NCBI GenBank assembly: GCA_001584585.1
Contig: LSYV01000068.1
Location: 285,159 to 349,158, forward strand
Direction of reading: 5' to 3'
Source: Gonium pectorale
Lineage: Eukaryota > Chlorophyta > Chlorophyceae > Chlamydomonadales > Volvocaceae
Length of the DNA stretch: 64,000 nucleotides
In this document: positions 58,901 to 64,000 of the stretch, piece by piece
Position numbering within the stretch: the first letter of the stretch is position 1
How the letters are laid out: the number at the start of each line of letters is the position of its first letter
Translations under genes and position numbers: made by a program
Notes under the pieces: model-generated
What the model was told of the DNA's origin: nothing
What the model saw: the letters and a program-made list of their open reading frames with translations, nothing else
Databases searched by the model: none

Positions 58901-61900
58901 TCCACCAGGACTACTTCGGCGCGCAGTTCAGCTGCAACGGCGGCGTCTATACCTGCTACCTAAACGTGAGCCAGTCGACCGGGGGCTTTTGGGGTGGGTG
59001 GGTGGGTGTGAGTAGCGAGGGCGGGAGGTACGGCCGAGATGTTAGGCTGAGGTGAGAGGCGTGCGGACAGTGGCGGGGCATTGGCGGGGCATTGGCGGGG
59101 CATTGGCGGGGGTGATGGGTGACGGAGGCATGCACGGCTGTGGGGCACGCGGGTAAGCTGCCTTTGCCAAACCCAGGGCTCTTGTGGGCCCTCTTCCTGA
59201 GCCCTTGCTCCGCTCCCGCTACCCCCCTACCCGCACGCCCCACAGAACGCCTATTACAACAACTATGCCCTCAAGGTCAAGTACAGCCGCGCAGCCGGTA
59301 AGTGGCGGCAGTTGGGGGGCGCGATGGCGGAAGGGGAGACACGGCTTTGGATGGTGTATACGTGCGCCCCGTCGACAGGGCTGGTGTCTTGAGAGGCCAT
59401 GCGCTCGAGCCGGCGGATGCTGCCGGCTGGCGTCCGCGCTGCGGCATTCTGGTGCACCTGCCCGCCACCCCTCGTAGCATTCTCCCGTCGCAATGGCCCG
59501 TCCCGGCTTTACGGCTCCCACTTCCGTAATAACTCGCTGCCCCCGCCCTGCCCCCCCCCCGCCCGCAGACGGCACCGGCTCATACGTCCCCGACTTCACG
59601 TTCCCGGGGCTGGGAGGAGGCGCCAACGCCATGCCATACGGTGCGAGGGAAAGCTGAACCCGTTTCTCCTTGCTGCGCGATTGTGCTTGCTGGATGTGGA
59701 TGTGGGGTCACGCGTCACTGGCGCGGCGTCGCTGGATCGCGGCGGTTAGGGCCCCACACCCATCGCCCACCTTCCCGCCTCCCACCCATAGCCCATAAAC
59801 ATTCGAGACGCCTTCCGCATCTCAGTCCTCTCAGCCTCCAAAATGCACGGCACGGCCCCTACAAACCTCGGCCGTGATGCACCAGCCTCACCGCTCCGTC
59901 CCCACCCTCCCTGCCCTCGGACTGTTTGCCCCACCCTCCCGCTGCCCCGCCCCGCGCCCAACTTGCAACTCCCAACTCCCAACTCCAGGCTTTGTGCGGC
60001 AGTTCGCGACGGGCAACTTCAGCGGCGGCCCCGCCGCGGGCCCCGTCTTCCAGCTCCGCAACATCACGCCGCCCAACGCCAACGGCCTCCGCACGCAGCC
60101 GGGCAGCTTCTCCATCACCGTCCGCTCGTCCTCCGACCCCTGGCTGTCGTACATGGCGGCCACCGGCGGCTCGGGCTACTTTGGGGTCGCCAAGGTGCGA
60201 GAGCGTTACTGGGTCCTTGGGGTCCTTGGGGTCCTTTCCGGCGTTCGCTTCGGGCGTTTGCTAGGAGGGAAAATTAGGCTACATTGCCGACGTGCTTGGG
60301 GGGTAATAATGATGGGAACCGGGTCGCGTCGCGGATACCGAATTGCCTACTGTACTCAATGGAAGAACCTGTGGTGGTCTTGGCGTAGTTGTAGACGACC
60401 TGTGAACCTTGAACGTGCTGGGGGGAGGCAGTTGGCGGTGGGGTGCGGGTGGAGTTGGGGTTGGTGGCGGGGAGGATTGTAGGCAAGGAACACAAAGGCA
60501 GGCTTCGGGGGCACAAGGCGTGCATGACGGGGCGCGGGGAGGCAGCAACAGGCAAGCCGGGTCGAGGCGGTCCTAGGGGACCTGGCGCTCCTGATGCAGC
60601 ACAGGCGGTTCGCCATACGAGTTGGTCCCCGCATTCCAACGCAGCGCACATGATCACCGGTCCCAACGGCATGGCGCATCCCCTCCGTAGCACCCCCCCC
60701 CCTGCTTTCTCCGTTCCTGGGCTGGCTCCGGCTCGCTCGTCCACGCACCAAGCAACGCCTCACCCACCGACCTCGCCCCGCCCCCTCCCTCACTTCCGGT
60801 TCCCATCTTTATACCCCTGCAGCGCACGCTGGTGGCCAGCGGCGTGGTGCTGGTGGTGGTGGGCTGCCTGGGCACCCTGTTCTGGTGCCTGGCGCTCTTC
60901 ACGGCCTGGCGCCTGCTGTGCAGCCGCCACCGGCCCACCTCGCGGCCGCCGGGCGTGCAGGGGTACGCCTGGGACCTGGCCAACCGGTGAGCGTGCGCCG
61001 GCGGGGCGGGCGGCGGGGCACGGCGGGGGAGGGCTGCAGGGCGCTGTTTTGGGGGGGGGGATGGGCTGTGTGGCGACGAGGCGGAGGAACGAGAATCGGG
61101 AAGCAAGTTAGGACGCCCTGGCCCTGGGCCCGGACACGCGGGGTGCAGTTTACGGGGAGGGACGACAACACTGGCTCTGGGCTCTGGGCGCGCGAGCCTG
61201 ATTGGTGGGGTGCTCGCGGGCTGCTGCTTTGGCGCCGTTCCGAGTGCCCGAACCCCGACCCCTCCACCCCAATCCCCAACCCCCCAGCTATGGCGGCTCC
61301 TACGCGCCCGCCATCGGCGTGCCAGTCCATGGCACCGGCCATGACGGCATGCCAACCGCCCAACCGCTGTACGGCGCCGCGGGGCAGTACAGCCACGAGC
61401 CGGTCACCGGCATGCCCGCCACCGGGTACCCCTACCCGTACCCACCGTATGGCGTTGCGCCGGGCGGTCCGTACGGCAATCCGTACGGCGTGCCCGCCTA
61501 CCCGCCCGGCGCGCAGGTCGAGATGGCGCAGTACCCGTACGGGTACGGTTACCCGCCGGCTCCGGCGCCAGACTCGCAGCAGCAGCAGCAAGCAGCGGCG
61601 CAGGGGTACGGCTACCCACCGCCGCCGGGGACGCAGGCTCCTGGGGGAGCGGCGCAGACTGCTGCCGGTGGCGCTGACGCCGGCGCGACGGCGGCGTATG
61701 CGTACCCGTACTCGTACCCCTACCCACAATACGGTCAGCCGCCACAGGCGGCACCGGCGGCGGCGAGCCCAGGCAGCGGCGGCGCAACGGCGTCCCTCCT
61801 TCCGGCCGGGGCGGAGGGAGGTCCGTCGGGAGCGGGTCCCAGCGGTTTCCCGGCCGCCGGGGGTGCGGGCCCCAGCGGGTCAAATCCGGCGGGTTCACAG

Positions 61901-61924
61901 CCGTCCGCTTACCCAAAGGCATAA
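55933..61924 (+). CDS. Unrecognised two-pass membrane protein with Tyr/Pro/Gly tail
   Basis: Eleven exons agree in phase and encode 589 residues: 55933-56047, 56659-56816, 57411-57530, 57835-57901, 58442-58563, 58909-58965, 59246-59297, 59569-59640, 59989-60194, 60823-60986, 61288-61924. An N-terminal membrane segment (CVCMVLIGGPILIAIGATIL, residues ~8-27) is followed by about 295 residues. These look extracytoplasmic: six cysteines in 45 residues (SCPTRSDMCN, NCRSNCE, FSCNGGVYTCYL) and sequons NST, NFS and NIT. A second segment (VVLVVVGCLGTLFWCLALFT, ~331-350) leads to a ~235-residue tail rich in Tyr, Pro, Gly and Ala (YPYPYPPYG; YGYPPAPAP). Both termini would be cytoplasmic. I know no family with this pattern. 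A surface receptor or flagellar/plasma-membrane adhesion protein is possible, but that is inference from topology only. An upstream exon adding residues before the ATG cannot be excluded. Confidence 0.72.
59071..59111. repeat. 11-bp direct repeat
   Basis: TGGCGGGGCAT repeated three times plus a partial copy, in the intron after exon 6 of the two-pass protein gene. Confidence 0.9.
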
Positions 61925-63067
61925 GCCGGCCCGTATTCCAAGAGCCCGTGATCTTCGCCACAAGCTTGCCATGAACCCCATACGAACATGAATCCTTGCT
62001 ATTCCTTGCTGGTGGTGGGCGCTGGGAGGGCCCCGGCAATGAGCGACGTGTGCGCGCGGTGCAGGCTGCAGGATTACCCGGACTGCCGCTTCTTGGGCCA
62101 TGCTTTCTTGGGCTTAGCCACTGAGGACTGGCAACGCAGGTCGTACGGGAACGAGATGAGTGGGTGGCGGTGTTGGGGCAATCCTGGGCATGCGGCCCTT
62201 GACCCCGTGACATCACTTTCGCAGGGTCGTTTGGTTCGCACATAGAGCGTACATGGCGTGATCGCAGGATACGGTTTGGGTCGTTAGTAGCAAAGCGTGA
62301 CCTTTTTGTGTGTCGAGTTTGTGATCGTTTTCTCTGCCGGCTTGTTATCGCGACTTGGGCCTTTGTTAATGTGCAGATATCCATATATCAATATTCAAGC
62401 ATGAAATGACTTGGGTTTGAATGCGGTCCCTTCTCACGGTCTTCCGATGTGTAGTGGTACAAAGCGAGGCGGGGCCCGTGCCTTCGGGAGGCGGCTGTCA
62501 TGCCACGTGGCGGCATCAGGCGGTGGCAGTACAGCTTGGAAAGGAGACGTAGCAGGCGAGGCACCGTGAGGAAGCGGTGTGGACGCTTGTTGCAGGAATC
62601 ACATTGGCATGGCCAGTGAGCGTGCGGTGCGCGCGAGACGAAGCACGGTGGTGACCATGCGCCAACCGTGGCCTGTAACCCCTCTGTCTATCTATCCTGA
62701 TCTATCCGCCAAGTCGTGGGGGTCCTCGCCACCAGCCATTGCTCGCTACCCGCGTTGCTCTCACCCATAGACCCATTGTTGGGTCCGGCTGGTCCTGGCC
62801 GCGGCGAAAGCCACCGAAGTCCTAACGGCGCTCGCTCGCTCACTTTTCGCGCATGTCACGTATTCGCCCGTATACTCGCCCGTACACATGCCACTTTCGC
62901 GTCAGTCATAGCGACGCGGACTTTCTCGCTTTGCGCTCAGCCCGCTCTCAGCCGACAATGTATCACTTCACTTTACTTCGTCAGGATCCTACATCACGAG
63001 GTCTCTCTAGTCTGCCCCGCCCATGCCCAGTTCCCCCCCCCCCCCATGGCGCCATGGCGGCCGCGCA
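61925..63067. other. Intergenic stretch between convergent genes
   Basis: It holds both 3' ends. TGTAA occurs near 62674 on plus. No other gene is recognised. Confidence 0.4.
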
Positions 63068-63759
63068 TCAGGACACGACGCAGCCCCGTCGCCGCCGCCG
63101 CTCCTGCGCGCCGCTTCCTGCGGCTGAGGAAGCGGCGCCGCCCCGGCCGCCTCCATCCGGTACCGCCGTCGCCGCTGCCGCCACCACAGCCGAGTGCGGT
63201 TGTCCACTGGCCGCTTCCGCCACGACCGCCCCGCTGGTGGCAGCCTTCGTGTCCATCCCATTTTCGCAGCACTCGGCTCGCCCGTCCTGCTCTGAGGCAT
63301 CGCCGTCGCTCGCTTCTGCCGCCGCGGCCACGGCCGCCGCCTGCGCCGCCGCCTCCCGCGCTTCGGCGCAGCATGCCACCGGACGCTCTCCCTCCTCCCC
63401 CTCCCCGCTCCGCGTCCCCACCGCCCCCTCCTCTTCCTCCTCCTCTCCGCTGGCCTCCCCTCCGCTCTCCTCTACCTCTCCCGCCGCGCCTCCCGCCACC
63501 TCCCCTCCCGCCCCCGCCTCCGCCTTCACAGCTGCCGCCTTCGCCTTCTTGTCTGCCTTCTTCTTGCTCTTGCTCTTCTTCTTTTCGGGCCGCGGCGCGG
63601 GGCTGCCCGGCGGACCCTGGTAGTGGCCCGCGCGGCTGGCGGGTCCGGGCAGCTCCGGGTCCAGCGGCCAGGCGGCCAGCGCACCCAGCTCGGGCGTGCG
63701 GGGCGGCGCATCCAGCACGTGGTCGGGCACCAGGTGCAGTGTGCGGTCCAGCACCTCGC
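63068..63759 (-). CDS. 3'-terminal exon of a protein with a CaaX box
   Basis: After an acceptor (CCGCCCAG|GC) the frame runs about 230 residues to TGA at 63070-63068. It opens with EVLDRTLHLVPDHVLDAPPR, then ELGALAAWPLDPELPGP. It passes a lysine cluster (EKKKSKSKKKADKKAK), a long Ala/Glu/Gly-rich acidic linker, and ends RRRRRGCVVS. Cys-Val-Val-Ser at the exact C-terminus is a CaaX box. With Ser last, farnesylation is expected, and the five arginines before it would strengthen membrane binding. The catalytic or globular part must lie in earlier exons beyond 64000 or in 63760-64000, where I could not place one. I do not recognise the family. Confidence 0.55.
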
Positions 63760-64000
63760 CTGGGCGGCGGAGGGGGTTGGGGAGGAGGGGGTCACAGGTT
63801 TGGAAGGCGTCCTCACTTGGGGAGCGGGAGGTACGGGGTGATGGGAGGGTGAAGAGGCTACAAGGCATTTCCAACAGAGGAGCATGGCGCGCGGGACGAC
63901 CGGGACTCCGCCGTGACCGCCTCGCCGGTTGGGGCATGCAGCTCGCGCCAGACACCCCGCGGCCCAGTGCCAAGCAACCCGGCTGCAACGCACCTCCTCT

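Noticed and set aside
1..64000. CRISPR arrays, tRNA/rRNA genes, intact transposase or reverse transcriptase
   Set aside because: None seen. The tandem arrays lack spacer structure, and no conserved tRNA box pair or RT/transposase motif was recognised by eye; tRNAscan-SE and a repeat library would settle it.

Overview
The window looks like nuclear DNA of a volvocine green alga (Chlamydomonas/Gonium/Volvox relatives). It is GC-rich. Genes are broken into many short exons with GTGNGT-type donors and C-rich acceptors. Candidate TGTAA polyadenylation signals follow several genes. It carries MYND-type ('CANPRCTNLAG') and ankyrin sequences of the kind expanded in this lineage. It also holds eukaryotic cilium, ER and mitochondrial genes. 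All gene models were built by hand from reading frame, splice-site phase and family resemblance. Exon lists are given in the entries, and one gene is one feature spanning its introns.

Layout. (1) 1-8.0 kb: the last exon of an unknown gene, then a ten-exon gene whose single reading frame joins a HIT domain, a TsaE ATPase and a TsaD/Qri7/OSGEPL1 protein. Two of these domains belong to tRNA t6A synthesis. (2) 8.8-17.2 kb, minus strand: two tandem paralogues of an unrecognised family with matching exon architecture and one nearly identical exon. (3) 17.5-22.5 kb: decayed DNA, with a MYND-finger relic and an F-box-like/ankyrin pseudogene carrying stops, a frameshift and an in-frame 39-bp minisatellite interrupted by an assembly gap. 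(4) 23.3-27.3 kb, minus: a large two-exon MYND-family protein. (5) 29.1-39.5 kb: a plastid-type universal stress protein, mitochondrial cytochrome c1, a TMEM138-like ciliary membrane protein, and a plant-type calcineurin B-like protein. (6) 41.0-50.0 kb: a Bin3/MePCE RNA methylphosphate-capping methyltransferase, head-to-head with a Derlin. (7) 52.7-64 kb: tubulin-folding cofactor B, an unrecognised two-pass membrane protein with a cysteine-rich ectodomain and a Tyr/Pro/Gly tail, and the last exon of a protein ending in a CaaX box.

Neighbouring genes do not form a pathway, as expected for a nuclear genome. The links I can support are within genes (HIT-TsaE-TsaD), between tandem copies, and in head-to-head pairs that probably share promoter DNA (cytochrome c1/TMEM138-like, MePCE/Derlin, cofactor B/two-pass protein). 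The strongest candidate for something new is the HIT-TsaE-TsaD fusion. Next are the tandem unknown family and the two-pass protein.
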